The notes under the pieces: model-generated
Told to the model about the DNA's origin: nothing
Seen by the model: the letters and a program-made list of their open reading frames with translations, nothing else
Databases searched by the model: none
Position numbers and translations under genes: made by a program
Part shown: positions 44,744-53,495 of the stretch, piece by piece
Layout: every line of letters begins with the position of its first letter
Numbering within the stretch: the stretch's first letter is position 1
From: Desulfosporosinus acidiphilus SJ4
GTDB lineage: Bacteria > Bacillota > Desulfitobacteriia > Desulfitobacteriales > Desulfitobacteriaceae
Direction: 5' to 3'
NCBI RefSeq assembly: GCF_000255115.2
Contig: NC_018068.1
Span: 2,141,977 to 2,205,976, forward strand
DNA: 64,000 nt

Positions 44744-44810
44744 AACGACACACGTAGAGCATGGCTCGTAAATCTGATTACGGTACATACAAGATACGTG
44801 TGTCGTTTTT
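44744..44810 (+). ncRNA. Structured leader hairpin 1 upstream of MFS gene
   Basis: The outer 13-bp stem AACGACACACGTA (44744-44756)/TACGTGTGTCGTT (44795-44807) ends in five T. Inside are GAGC-ATG-GCTC and CGTAA-ATCTGA-TTACG mini-stems. It could be a terminator within an attenuator or a three-way-junction regulatory RNA. No named riboswitch class fits. Confidence 0.55.
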
Positions 44811-44844
44811 GACTGTAAAAGAGCAATATGTTATTCGATAATAT

Positions 44845-44914
44845 AACGGCACACGTTAGGCAAGGATCGTATTTAAATTACGTACCTGCTAATGTGTGCC
44901 GTTTCTTTTGTTTT
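44845..44914 (+). ncRNA. Structured leader hairpin 2 upstream of MFS gene
   Basis: Homologous to hairpin 1: AACGGCACACGTTAGGCA (44845-44862) pairs with TGCTAATGTGTGCCGTT (44887-44903), with an inner CGTA-TTTAAAT-TACG stem, then TTTCTTTTG. The two lie 34 bp apart, about 100 bp before the pump gene. Confidence 0.55.
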
Positions 44915-45011
44915 AGATTGGAAAGGAGCGATTTATGACATAAGCGGATTTATATTTCAATGACTATCGTTAAAAAAAGTATCAAATTACTCAATAGAAA
45001 GAGGTATTACT

Positions 45012-46394
45012 ATGGTCTATGTATCTGCACGCAAGCCTGAAACGATTGTGTTCATTGCGGCCTTTTCTGCCTTTCTGGCAACATTCAACGAAACTTTTCT
45101 GAATGTCGCTTTCTCCCCAATCATGGACAATCTGGGAGTGGGGGTCTCCACAGTTCAATGGCTCGCGACCGCCTACATGCTGGGAGCCGCGGTCATGGTT
45201 CCTGTGTCCGCTTTCTTGTATCGAAGCGTGCCGACGAAGTGTCTGTATCTGATTAGTGTTGGTTTGCTCGTGGCAGGAAGTGTAATCGGCGCCCTTGCTG
45301 TAAACTTTCCCATGCTGCTTGTGGGACGCATCGTCCAAGCAATAGGCACCGGCATGTTGATCCCCATCGGGATGAATATAACTTTGGAAGTTGCTCAGAA
45401 ACGCAAGCTTGGGACTTATATGGGTATCATGGGCGCCATGACAACCCTGGGACCTTCGTCAAGCGTCATCGTGGCCGGTGTCCTGCTTTCCTTCTTTAAT
45501 TGGCATATGCTGTTCTGGGTGTTCACAGCGTTGTCCGCAATTTGCTTCATCTGCGGAGTTTGCCTGCTCAGCAATGTCGCCGAACTTACGCATCCCAAAC
45601 TCGATCTCGCTTCTACCATTCAGGTCGGTTTTGCCCTGATCGGCATCCTTTATGGTGTATCCACAATCTTTTCCGGCAACATTCTGATTGCCCTGATTGC
45701 GATCGTTGTGGGTATCCTCTGCCTGATTGCATTCATTGCACGTCAGAATAAACTTTCCGAGCCGCTCATTAACCTCAGACCACTGTCGGTCAAGCCGTTT
45801 GCAATTGGCGTAATTATTAACATGATTTCGCTTGTGGTCATTTTCGCCATGAACATCGTTATACCGGTATTTATGCAGAGTGCGCTCGAAGCATCGGCTC
45901 TTGACTCTTCCCTCACGCTCTTCCCTGCAATTCTGCTCTCCTGTGTGGTCTCCCCGATTGCGGGAAGAGTATATGATAGGTACGGTGTAAAGGCTCTTTT
46001 GCCTCTGGGGTTTGTTCTAATTTGTGTCTGTACCTTTGCACTGGCCCTTGCCAAAAATACGGGATCCCCTGTACTTCTTGCTGCCCTCTATATTCCCGTC
46101 ATCTGTGGTTCGGCTCTAATTATCGGTCCTGTGCAGAGCTTTGCGCTTTCGTTTCTTACTCCGGAACTCAATCCTCATGGTGTTACAGTGATGAGCACTG
46201 GCTTCCAGATCGCGGGATGCATCGGATCTTCACTCTTCTCCGGAGTATACTCTCTGTCTGCTGCACCCAGCAACGGATTCACGGCCGCAAGCTTGCTTGC
46301 GGCGGTATTCGCTCTTGGCGGATTCTTCCTAGCTTTGTATGTAAGACGGCTAGAAAAGAGAAAAATGGTAATGGCAGTAGTTACAAGGGATTAA
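45012..46394 (+). CDS. MFS multidrug efflux pump, DHA2-like
   Basis: 460 residues, ATG 45012 behind AAAGAGG. About 14 hydrophobic spans. NVAFSPIMDNLGVGVSTVQW and LATAYMLGAAVMVPVSAFLY are the N-terminal DHA2 (EmrB/QacA) motifs; GRIVQAIGTGMLIPIGMNIT is motif C-like. It probably exports drugs or small organics against H+. GC content and codon use look higher than in the surrounding array. Tandem hairpins upstream suggest attenuation control. Confidence 0.88.
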   Translation: MVYVSARKPETIVFIAAFSAFLATFNETFLNVAFSPIMDNLGVGVSTVQWLATAYMLGAAVMVPVSAFLYRSVPTKCLYLISVGLLVAGSVIGALAVNFPMLLVGRIVQAIGTGMLIPIGMNITLEVAQKRKLGTYMGIMGAMTTLGPSSSVIVAGVLLSFFNWHMLFWVFTALSAICFICGVCLLSNVAELTHPKLDLASTIQVGFALIGILYGVSTIFSGNILIALIAIVVGILCLIAFIARQNKLSEPLINLRPLSVKPFAIGVIINMISLVVIFAMNIVIPVFMQSALEASALDSSLTLFPAILLSCVVSPIAGRVYDRYGVKALLPLGFVLICVCTFALALAKNTGSPVLLAALYIPVICGSALIIGPVQSFALSFLTPELNPHGVTVMSTGFQIAGCIGSSLFSGVYSLSAAPSNGFTAASLLAAVFALGGFFLALYVRRLEKRKMVMAVVTRD

Positions 46395-46715
46395 TGATTA
46401 CGGTTTTTAAAGTACGCTTTCAGTTCCTTAGCCTTAGAACTGAGCATATCTATGAGAACCTATATTCCCTGAACGGTTATTATTTCTCCAGATCCGTTTA
46501 ACACAGAAGAGATAGTTGTATGTAATCAATGAACCTTAAGAATATTCCTGTAAAAATTATGATATAATTTTATCCAGATTAACCAAAGGTTAGTTCATAT
46601 ACTGATTTTGTATAATCACCTGGATTCTGGTTATTCTTACGCCCGTATTAAAAACGGATTTCTTACTGTTAAGACTATGGTGGCATTGAGTATGGTGTTG
46701 AAGGGAGAAAAAGAA

Positions 46716-46880
46716 ATGTTTATTTTCCCAGCAATTATTGACCCAACGTTTCCAATTATACTCTCACTCTTAGTACCTCTCGGAATACCTATCATCGTAG
46801 TTACTTTCGTTGTGTGGCATGTTAAAAAACTCAATAAAATCGAAAAAATACTTAATGATATTCAAGAAAAGTTAAATTAG
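46716..46880 (+). CDS. Small single-span membrane protein
   Basis: 54 residues, ATG 46716 behind GAAGGGAG; an earlier start at 46608 lacks a site. Hydrophobic span ILSLLVPLGIPIIVVTFVVW, then a coiled tail KIEKILNDIQEKLN. The tail's 3' 40 bp recur at 51527-51570. Function unknown. Confidence 0.55.
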   Translation: MFIFPAIIDPTFPIILSLLVPLGIPIIVVTFVVWHVKKLNKIEKILNDIQEKLN

Positions 46881-46963
46881 ACTTGCTCAAAGCACGTTGG
46901 ATGGTATTCCTTTAAAAAGAATATCTAAAATGCAATTTTGATTAATGTAAGTATTAGCTCAAA

Positions 46964-47233
46964 GTGTATACTTTCGAAGGAGAAACTAACAATATTCAAT
47001 TAGATAATGGCGTTATTATCACTTCTGGTAAACAGATAGTTGATGGTGGTCAAATACTATACGTAGGCAACAAATTAGACAATATTAAGTTTTATTCCAA
47101 GACTATTTATCTGGATAAACAAGGCGGTCAGAACACTATCTTATCTAATTGTGTATCAGATTATACAAGTTCCACGGGGATGTCCTTTCCTGATGAGTTA
47201 TCACTAAACAGATATATTCAGGGTCATTTCTAA
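46964..47233 (+). CDS. Hypothetical protein, probably a C-terminal fragment
   Basis: 89 residues from GTG 46964 with no ribosome binding site. Strand-rich (NGVIITSGKQIVDGGQILYV, NKLDNIKFYSKTIYLDKQGG). It probably lost its N-terminal part. It meets the end of the convergent gene at 47230 with a 4-bp overlap. Confidence 0.35.
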   Translation: MYTFEGETNNIQLDNGVIITSGKQIVDGGQILYVGNKLDNIKFYSKTIYLDKQGGQNTILSNCVSDYTSSTGMSFPDELSLNRYIQGHF

Positions 47234-47703
47234 TTTGGAGGAGATTCATCGAATAATGACGGGTGACCAAGCTTAACACAACAGAGAATGACGACTATCC
47301 CGTATACAGCGTGAGCTAAAGAATAAAATAAGTGAGTGCTTGCATTTTTGGCCTTAATCTTATTTTTATTTAACCCACTAAGGAGAGCAGGAATGATTGC
47401 CCCTGAAGTCACTCCAGTAAAGATGCCTTTCGCGATAAGATTCTCCTTACCCGATCGGGTTAATAACTCCGTCATGACTAAGCCCCCTCCGACGGAAAAA
47501 CCCATGCTTATTATAACTCCGAGTAGTTTGCCTAAGGGTGTTTTGGCTTCTTTTCTATTAATATAAATTCTAGCCGCCATTTCATGTAGAGAAGTTATAA
47601 CAACTCCTTTTATCAAAAAAATGTAATCCATTAAAGTGATTATGACACCACCGATTAAACCGGAAATAATACCGAGAATAATCCTATCACGAATTTTTGT
47701 CAC
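47230..47703 (-). CDS. Membrane protein, paralogue of 47729
   Basis: 157 residues. GTG 47703 has AAGGAGG ahead. About four spans; IRDRIILGIISGLIGGVIIT, KGIFTGVTSGAIIPALLSGL, HAVYGIVVILCCVKLGHPSL. It shares order and motifs with the upstream gene: I-x-DRI at the start, K-G-x-F-x-GVxxGAxIxALLSGLxxNK in the middle, KxGHxSLFD at the end. Function unknown. Confidence 0.7.
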   Translation of the reverse strand: MTKIRDRIILGIISGLIGGVIITLMDYIFLIKGVVITSLHEMAARIYINRKEAKTPLGKLLGVIISMGFSVGGGLVMTELLTRSGKENLIAKGIFTGVTSGAIIPALLSGLNKNKIKAKNASTHLFYSLAHAVYGIVVILCCVKLGHPSLFDESPPN

Positions 47704-47728
47704 TAATCCTATCCTCCTTGACTGTTCC

Positions 47729-48271
47729 TTATTCCGCCGCTGTAAGATCACTTTTCTTTAATTCTTCAGTTGTTTTTTCTGTTGGCTTGACCCGATCATT
47801 TACCGGTACCGCATCAAAAAGGGAATCGTGCCCCATTTTTGATGTGACAAAGGCAGTAGCTATACCAAATGCCGCATTAGAGACTAAATAGGACAAATTG
47901 CTAGACGCATCTTTAGGCTTTACTTTATTATTCGAAAGACCACTTAGTATCGCATTGATGACGGCTCCAAACGAAACACCGAAAAATAGACCTTTAGGCC
48001 AAAGCATATCTCTACCGTATTTAGTTAACATGCTAACGAGACCGAAAGCTCCAACCATGCCCAAACCTGTGCTCATCAAAAAGCCTAAAAGCTGACCTTG
48101 CCGACTTTCTGCTTCTTTCCGGGAAGAAACCCAAACTCCGGCAGCAGTAGTACGATACGAGCGTTGAGAGATTCCTATAAGTATTGATAAATTATCGATT
48201 AACGTCATTACTAGTGTTCCGATACCCCCAGCGAGAATACTAAGAGTAATACGATCCTTAATTTTTTTCAC
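47729..48271 (-). CDS. Membrane protein, paralogue of 47230
   Basis: 180 residues. GTG 48271 with AAAGGAGG ahead. IKDRITLSILAGGIGTLVMT, PKGLFFGVSFGAVINAILSG, MGHDSLFDAVPVNDRV. It has an extra charged tail (KPTEKTTEELKKSDLTAAE) compared with the downstream partner. The 25-bp gap implies one transcript and the pair may form a heterodimer. Family not recognised by name. Confidence 0.72.
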   Translation of the reverse strand: MKKIKDRITLSILAGGIGTLVMTLIDNLSILIGISQRSYRTTAAGVWVSSRKEAESRQGQLLGFLMSTGLGMVGAFGLVSMLTKYGRDMLWPKGLFFGVSFGAVINAILSGLSNNKVKPKDASSNLSYLVSNAAFGIATAFVTSKMGHDSLFDAVPVNDRVKPTEKTTEELKKSDLTAAE

Positions 48272-48445
48272 TTAGCAGAACCTCCTTTCATCATAGTATT
48301 TCACTAATGATAATTAAAAAGTAATGTAATTATTCCCATGTTTTAATCTATAAGGATTTAATGGATAGGATAGAAACCTACAACTTTCATGTTTCCTGCC
48401 TTATAAGTAATTTAATGAAGTATCCGCTACTACTAAAAACAGGTG

Positions 48446-48487
48446 AAAAAAATAATCCTACACCCAGTGGTTATCTGGGTTGTAGGA
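48446..48487 (-). terminator. Terminator of the minus-strand MFS gene
   Basis: On the minus strand TCCTACAACCCA pairs with TGGGTGTAGGA (one bulge), followed by TTATTTTTTTTCACC. Confidence 0.8.
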
Positions 48488-48519
48488 CATGATAGCTCGG
48501 TATTAGATTGGCATATTTT

Positions 48520-49737
48520 CTATTTGCCTACAAGTTCACTAGTAAGCTCGGCCTGGATCTCAAGAATTTCTTTCTTGTGAGTAAGTACTAAATATTGAAG
48601 TCCAGTGACGATAATCAGTACCACTCCGGCTACATAAATGGATCGATATCCCGAACCGCTGGCCATGATCCCTAGGGCATAGGCGCCGATTGCCATACCG
48701 GCATCCATCGAATTAAAGAATAAGGAGTTTGCTATACCAACCCGGTGTGGTTCTACTGAACTGATAGTTTGAGTTTGTAAAATTGGCGTGACTGAGCCAT
48801 AACCGATACCAATCAAAGCGCCGGCGATTAGGAATAAGTAACTTGCGTGGGATTGACTCAACAAGAACATTCCTATCGCGAAGATAACAAAGCAAGGATA
48901 AACAATAATTTTTGACCCCAATCGGTCTGACCAACGTCCAGTAAACGGGCGGGAAATCATAATTAATCCGGCGTAGATCAGGAAGAATGAACTAGCCAAA
49001 GACGCTAAACCTAAACCCTTCATGTATAGAGCTAAAAAGGCAGAAATACCCGAATAAGCACAGGCTAAAATAAATGTCGCTAAAGCAAAAGGGGCGGCTT
49101 TCTTATCAAACAAGTCATTCCATGAAAATTTACTTTTCTCTGAAAGTGTTTTTGTTGCGTCATCTGTGTCCGGAACTTTGATAATTACAGCCAGAACAAT
49201 CGTCACCACAGATATAACCATACACGTAATAAAAGCACTGTTGTAAGCATTGATAGCGGCGAATTTCAGACCAATAAATGGACCAAATACCATCGCTAAG
49301 CTCATTGCTAGGGAAAAATAGCTTAATCCCTCTCCTCGCCGTGAAGCTGGAATGAGTTCTGCGCAAATGGTACCTTTTGCTGTAGTAATAACACCGAACG
49401 TCATCCCGTGAAAAACCCGCAGCAGAAGTAACGCCCAAATATTCTTTGCTACAAAGGGATAAAGCAACGTTCCTATGAAAAAGGCCACTGCGGAATAAAC
49501 AAGGATTTGCTTTTGTGCGCCGTTACTCACCCATCGACCTGCAAAAGGCCGAATAATGATAGCTGCCCCCAAGAACAGTGTCACCAACAGTCCTACTTTG
49601 TCTGCGCCTGCATGGAGTGTACCCACCAAATATAAAGGGAGAGCGGTTAATAACACATAAAAAGCCAGGAAAATAAAAAAACTGAGAGTCGTTATACTTA
49701 AGTAATCCTTCGTCCATAATTTTTCTTTCATACTCAA
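48520..49737 (-). CDS. MFS transporter, 12-span
   Basis: 405 residues, TTG 49737 (AGGAGG at 5 bp) or ATG 49731. Twelve spans in two halves. GAAIIIRPFAGRWVSNGAQK and MISRPFTGRWSDRLGSKIIV are the repeated loop 2-3 and 8-9 motifs. SVEPHRVGIANSLFFNSMDA matches the group that includes YwoG/YfkL-like drug/metabolite exporters. Divergent from a LysR gene, which probably controls it. The substrate is unknown. Confidence 0.88.
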   Translation of the reverse strand: MSMKEKLWTKDYLSITTLSFFIFLAFYVLLTALPLYLVGTLHAGADKVGLLVTLFLGAAIIIRPFAGRWVSNGAQKQILVYSAVAFFIGTLLYPFVAKNIWALLLLRVFHGMTFGVITTAKGTICAELIPASRRGEGLSYFSLAMSLAMVFGPFIGLKFAAINAYNSAFITCMVISVVTIVLAVIIKVPDTDDATKTLSEKSKFSWNDLFDKKAAPFALATFILACAYSGISAFLALYMKGLGLASLASSFFLIYAGLIMISRPFTGRWSDRLGSKIIVYPCFVIFAIGMFLLSQSHASYLFLIAGALIGIGYGSVTPILQTQTISSVEPHRVGIANSLFFNSMDAGMAIGAYALGIMASGSGYRSIYVAGVVLIIVTGLQYLVLTHKKEILEIQAELTSELVGK

Positions 49738-49786
49738 CTTTGCCTCCTCTATTAGTCACAACTTTTAAATTGTAACTCCAATCAGG

Positions 49787-49813
49787 TATGCGAAACAAAT
49801 TGTATTCCGCATA
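49787..49813. promoter_or_regulatory. Probable LysR operator in divergent region
   Basis: TATGCG (49787-49792) and CGCATA (49808-49813) form a palindrome with a 15-bp spacer, in the T-N11-A style of LysR sites, centred between the MFS and LysR genes. Confidence 0.55.
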
Positions 49814-49859
49814 ATTTTAATGCATAATTGTAATATCACTTTTTCGCGGGGGAAATTAG

Positions 49860-50735
49860 ATGGACTGGCATCAACTCAAATATTTTCAAATCCTAGCTAG
49901 CATCTGTAACTTTTCAAAAGCTGCAGAAGAATTAACTCTCTCACAATCTGCCCTAAGCCGAACAATCTCCCGGCTCGAGGAAGAAATCGGAGTTCCATTG
50001 TTTGAAAGAAAAAGTCGTGGTGTCGTTTTAAATCGCTACGGAGAACTTTTTCTTGAACATGTCAATCGGGCACTGGGGGAAATAGATGAGGCAAAGAAAA
50101 AAATCGACCATATGGTCGATCCCATGCATGGTACGCTTTCACTTGGCTTTATTCAACCGCTCGGATCAAGTTTTATCCCGGAATTAATCGGTAAGTTTCA
50201 AAATGAAGCACCCGGAATTCAATTTCATTTAACTCAAGATACCTCCAATCAAATACTGAATCAGCTGGAATCAGCTAAAGTTGACGTGGCCTTCTGCACA
50301 CTACAGCAACCGTTTAAAGACTTTAGCTCGTTACATATAATGACGCTGGAGCTATACTTAATAGTTGCTAAAGATCACAGGCTGGCAAACGTTGAGCAGA
50401 TTGATTTGAGCGAATTGGCAAATGATCCCTTTGTTCTTTATAAACCTCAAACTGCACTTCGTGATATCGTTGAGAAACTGTGCAATAATGCCGGTTTCCA
50501 GCCCAAAATGTCGTTCGAGGCCTTTGATGAAAGAACAGTAGCCGGGCTTGTCGGTGCTAAATTTGGCGTTGCTCTGATTCCGCTCTTTCCGGGGATTGAT
50601 CTGAAAAAGGTTTCACTCATTGGAGTGCGTAATCCAAGATGTACTCTTAGCATTCACATGATCTGGAGATCTCAGGGGTATTCGTCACCTGCGCTAACTC
50701 GATTTAAGTCCTTTATCAAAGATTCGTCAAAATGA
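49860..50735 (+). CDS. LysR-family transcriptional regulator
   Basis: 291 residues, ATG 49860. N-terminal winged HTH: MDWHQLKYFQILASICNFSK, AAEELTLSQSALSRTISRLE, EEIGVPLFERKSRGVVLN. C-terminal LysR substrate domain from about residue 90 (GTLSLGFIQPLGSSFIPELI). Close to the YwbI/CynR-like group by eye. It probably activates the divergent MFS gene in response to an unknown small molecule. Confidence 0.93.
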   Translation: MDWHQLKYFQILASICNFSKAAEELTLSQSALSRTISRLEEEIGVPLFERKSRGVVLNRYGELFLEHVNRALGEIDEAKKKIDHMVDPMHGTLSLGFIQPLGSSFIPELIGKFQNEAPGIQFHLTQDTSNQILNQLESAKVDVAFCTLQQPFKDFSSLHIMTLELYLIVAKDHRLANVEQIDLSELANDPFVLYKPQTALRDIVEKLCNNAGFQPKMSFEAFDERTVAGLVGAKFGVALIPLFPGIDLKKVSLIGVRNPRCTLSIHMIWRSQGYSSPALTRFKSFIKDSSK

Positions 50736-50796
50736 TCCAATTGAGGTTGAGCACGTTATTTAATTGAGATTTTATAAATAGGGATGGGTAATAAAA

Positions 50797-51420
50797 ATGA
50801 GTATTGATAGTATTATTTTTGATTTAGATGGCACTCTTTGGAATTCAATAGAAGGAATTTGTGAGGCCTGGAAAACAGTATTAGCAAACTATCCAAACAT
50901 AACAAAGGTTATAACTCCTGAAGATATGGAGGGATGCATGGGGCTACCAATGGATGAAATAAGCAAAAAATTATTTCCGGACTTAGATAAGGATTTTCAA
51001 AGTAAATTATTGGAAGAGTTCTGTGAAGTGGAACAATTACATCTTGGTGAACATGGTGGAGTTTTATTTCCAAAATTGGAAGAGACACTTAAAAAGTTAT
51101 CAGAAAACTACAGGTTATTCATAGTTAGTAATTGTCAGGATGGCTACATACAATGTTTCTTTAAGGCGCATAATTTAAGTAAATATTTCACTGACTTTGA
51201 GTGCTGGGGTGTGACAGGACTATCAAAAGGGGAAAACAATAAAATCATAATGAAAAGAAATAAGCTTAAAAAGCCAATTTATGTTGGAGATACAAATGGA
51301 GATGCAGAGTCAGCAAAAGTTGCAGAAATTCCATTTGTATATGCAAGATACGGCTTTGGTAACGTTGAAGAATATGATTATGCTATCGATCGTTTTGAAG
51401 AATTATTAACTTTATTCTAA
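50797..51420 (+). CDS. HAD-superfamily phosphatase (PGP-like)
   Basis: 207 residues, ATG 50797 behind GGGATGGG. HAD motifs: I IIFDLDGTLWNS (nucleophile Asp), II FIVSNCQDGY, III Lys in TGLSKGENN, IV YVGDTNGDAESA. A helical cap lies between I and II (subclass I). It is like phosphoglycolate phosphatase/beta-phosphoglucomutase relatives. The exact substrate is unknown. Confidence 0.9.
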   Translation: MSIDSIIFDLDGTLWNSIEGICEAWKTVLANYPNITKVITPEDMEGCMGLPMDEISKKLFPDLDKDFQSKLLEEFCEVEQLHLGEHGGVLFPKLEETLKKLSENYRLFIVSNCQDGYIQCFFKAHNLSKYFTDFECWGVTGLSKGENNKIIMKRNKLKKPIYVGDTNGDAESAKVAEIPFVYARYGFGNVEEYDYAIDRFEELLTLF

Positions 51421-51475
51421 TCCTACAACCTTGAGATACTTTAGAGAATGGGAGTCTTCTCTGCAAAAAGTAAAT

Positions 51476-51518
51476 GACATGCCGGTCGGGATTGAGGCGA
51501 GACTTCGATCGGCATGTC
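51476..51518. repeat. 13-bp stem hairpin
   Basis: GACATGCCGGTCG (51476-51488) pairs, with one G-U wobble, with CGATCGGCATGTC (51506-51518). No T run follows. It may be a factor-binding or mRNA-stabilising hairpin after the HAD gene. Confidence 0.5.
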
Positions 51519-51526
51519 TGACGAAA

Positions 51527-51570
51527 TAGAAACAAAAAATATTTAATGTTATTCAAGAAAAGTTAAAATA
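51527..51570 (+). pseudogene. Fragment matching the 3' end of the gene at 46716
   Basis: ATATTTAATGTTATTCAAGA and following bases match 46846-46880, encoding NVIQEKLK. Only about 44 bp remain between the HAD gene and the ABC operon. Confidence 0.6.
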
Positions 51571-51631
51571 GCCCAAATGGGGGTTATACATGCAATCGTT
51601 CGATTTCGTGGTAACCTGTTAATCTTGGGCT
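51570..51631 (+). promoter_or_regulatory. Nested hairpin upstream of the ABC operon
   Basis: AGCCCAA (51570-51576) pairs with TTGGGCT (51625-51631) and the inner GGGTTA/TAACC pairs as well. TTGCACATTTTAT follows. It is a possible attenuator for the importer. It is not a known TPP, cobalamin or SAM riboswitch by eye. Confidence 0.4.
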
Positions 51632-51764
51632 TTGCACATTTTATAAGCCTTCATTCTGTTATTTATTCAAAACAGGTGGAGGCTTATCTTTATTTTGGAA
51701 TCACTCACAGCTTTAGATCTCTACCAATACAATATTAAAGAATCTAAGACTGGGGGGAGTGACA

Positions 51765-52529
51765 TTGAATGCAGTCGAGGTACATAACATCAGCATGAAA
51801 TATCAATCCCTGAACGGGGAAATTACGGCTCTTAAAAACATTGGATTTTCGGTTCAGGATGGGGAATTTGTGAGCATTGTCGGTCCCAGCGGGTGTGGAA
51901 AATCAACACTCTTATCGATAATATCCGGCTTGCTCTCTCCTAGCTCAGGAACAGTGTGGCTAAATGGAGAAAAGGTCACGGGGACCTCGAGAAAAATTGG
52001 TTATATGCTGCAAAAGGATCATCTTTTCAATTGGCGAACCATTTGGCAAAATGTCATGCTTGGGTTGGAAATCCGCAAGGCTGTGACCCAAGAGGCTAAA
52101 GAGCGAGCCCGGATTCTTCTTAAAACCTACGGGCTCTATGAATTCAAAAACAGATACCCAGATCAGCTTTCCGGCGGGATGAGGCAGCGGGCGGCGCTGA
52201 TCAGAACTCTAGTAACGGATCCGCAGATTCTGCTCCTGGATGAAGCGTTTTCCGCCCTGGATTATCAGACTCGGCTCGCCGTCAATGATGATATCTATTC
52301 CATTATCAAAAAGGAAAATAGAACCGCTATTTTGGTTACCCATGATATTTCAGAAAGTATCAGTATGGCCGATCGGATTATTGTTCTTTCCAAAAGACCT
52401 GGAATGGTTAAGAACATCCATGAGATTAAGTTAAGCTGCAGCAGCCGGACTCCTTTAACTTGCAGGGAAGCCCCTGAATTTCGGCACTATTTTCAGGAGA
52501 TATGGAAGGAGCTGGATGTTCATGTTTAA
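51765..52529 (+). CDS. ABC transporter ATP-binding protein (nitrate/sulfonate/thiamine-precursor type)
   Basis: 254 residues, TTG 51765 behind GGGGGAG. Walker A GPSGCGKST, Q-loop LQKDHLFNWRTI, signature QLSGGMRQRAAL, Walker B ILLLDEAFSALD, switch VTHDISES. SsuB/TauB/ThiZ-like. It powers the importer with the two genes that follow and overlaps the permease gene by 14 bp. Confidence 0.93.
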   Translation: MNAVEVHNISMKYQSLNGEITALKNIGFSVQDGEFVSIVGPSGCGKSTLLSIISGLLSPSSGTVWLNGEKVTGTSRKIGYMLQKDHLFNWRTIWQNVMLGLEIRKAVTQEAKERARILLKTYGLYEFKNRYPDQLSGGMRQRAALIRTLVTDPQILLLDEAFSALDYQTRLAVNDDIYSIIKKENRTAILVTHDISESISMADRIIVLSKRPGMVKNIHEIKLSCSSRTPLTCREAPEFRHYFQEIWKELDVHV

Positions 52530-53373
52530 AGATGATGAAGAGAACATTCCTGCCATTTCCCAAGCCTTAACCATTTCGTTGGAACATCAGGAATACTTAC
52601 GTAGGGTGAGGTTTGGTAAAATCTCAGTTCGCATGACTCAGGTTATCCTCTTAGTTTTAGCCCTTGTCCTATGGGAAATTATGGCGGATGCTAAAATTAT
52701 TGATCCCTTTATTACCAGCCAACCTTCAAGGATTATAAAAACAATTGTCCAGTTATATAAGGAGGGAGTGCTTTTTTATCATATCGGTATTACCTGTCTG
52801 GAAACTATCGTCGGTTTTACTTTAGGCACACTCCTGGGGACATTCCTGGCTGTCATACTGTGGTGGTCAAAATTTATATCCGAAGTGGCTGAACCGTATC
52901 TGGTTATCTTCAACAGTTTACCTAAGATCGCTCTTGGGCCCGTGTTTCTCGTCTGGATCGGAGCGGGTCCGGCAGCCATTATTGTCATGACTCTGGCGAT
53001 TTCTCTTATTGTTACAATTTTAGAGGTTCTCAACGGGTTTTGGGGGATTGATCAAGAAAAGATCAAACTGGTTCAAACCTTTGGCGGGAACAAATTTCAG
53101 GTTCTGACAAAAGTAGTGCTCCCAGCTTCCTTCCCCACCATAATTAATGCTTTAAAGATTAACGTCGGTTTGTCTTGGGTTGGAGTAATCGTGGGAGAGT
53201 TCCTGGTTTCCAAAGCCGGGTTAGGTTACCTTATCATTTACGGAGGACAGGTTTTCAGGTTAGACCTGGTTATGACCAGTGTAATAATTCTTGGAGTAGC
53301 TGCCGCTATCATGTATCAGGGGGTGGTTTATCTTGAAAGATTGCTTGTAAAAAATAATGATCTCAAATATTAG
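52516..53373 (+). CDS. ABC transporter permease
   Basis: 285 residues, ATG 52516 behind AAGGAG. About six spans with the EAA-like loop VQTFGGNKFQVLTKVVLPAS (E-A-A-x3-G-x9-I-x-L-P variant) and PSRIIKTIVQLYKEG, LGTLLGTFLAVILWWSKFI. SsuC/TauC-like. The substrate is set by the binding protein. Confidence 0.92.
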   Translation: MFMFKDDEENIPAISQALTISLEHQEYLRRVRFGKISVRMTQVILLVLALVLWEIMADAKIIDPFITSQPSRIIKTIVQLYKEGVLFYHIGITCLETIVGFTLGTLLGTFLAVILWWSKFISEVAEPYLVIFNSLPKIALGPVFLVWIGAGPAAIIVMTLAISLIVTILEVLNGFWGIDQEKIKLVQTFGGNKFQVLTKVVLPASFPTIINALKINVGLSWVGVIVGEFLVSKAGLGYLIIYGGQVFRLDLVMTSVIILGVAAAIMYQGVVYLERLLVKNNDLKY

Positions 53374-53444
53374 AGCAGCTGTTTCCAAAGAATGATGTTT
53401 TCACCATCTGCTGGTGCTGCTGAAGCGGCATGTAAAGGTACTAT

Positions 53445-53470
53445 GAAACTTAATATTGTACATAAGTTTC
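53445..53470 (+). repeat. Intercistronic hairpin
   Basis: GAAACTTA (53445-53452) and TAAGTTTC (53463-53470). Between permease and binding-protein genes, such hairpins can raise the level of the binding-protein mRNA. Confidence 0.5.
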
Positions 53471-53495
53471 TATAATAAAAGGGGGAGGAGCCATT

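Noticed and set aside
44744-44914. T-box, guanidine or other named riboswitch
   Set aside because: No T-box AGGGTGG sequence and no guanidine-class ACGR loops; the structure does not fit classes I know.
45416-46054. Open frames opposite and out of frame within the MFS gene
   Set aside because: Shadows of a well-supported 14-span transporter; no start signals.
10419-46900. Chromosomal integron
   Set aside because: No tyrosine integrase gene and no convincing attC palindromes with GTTRRRY ends between the genes.
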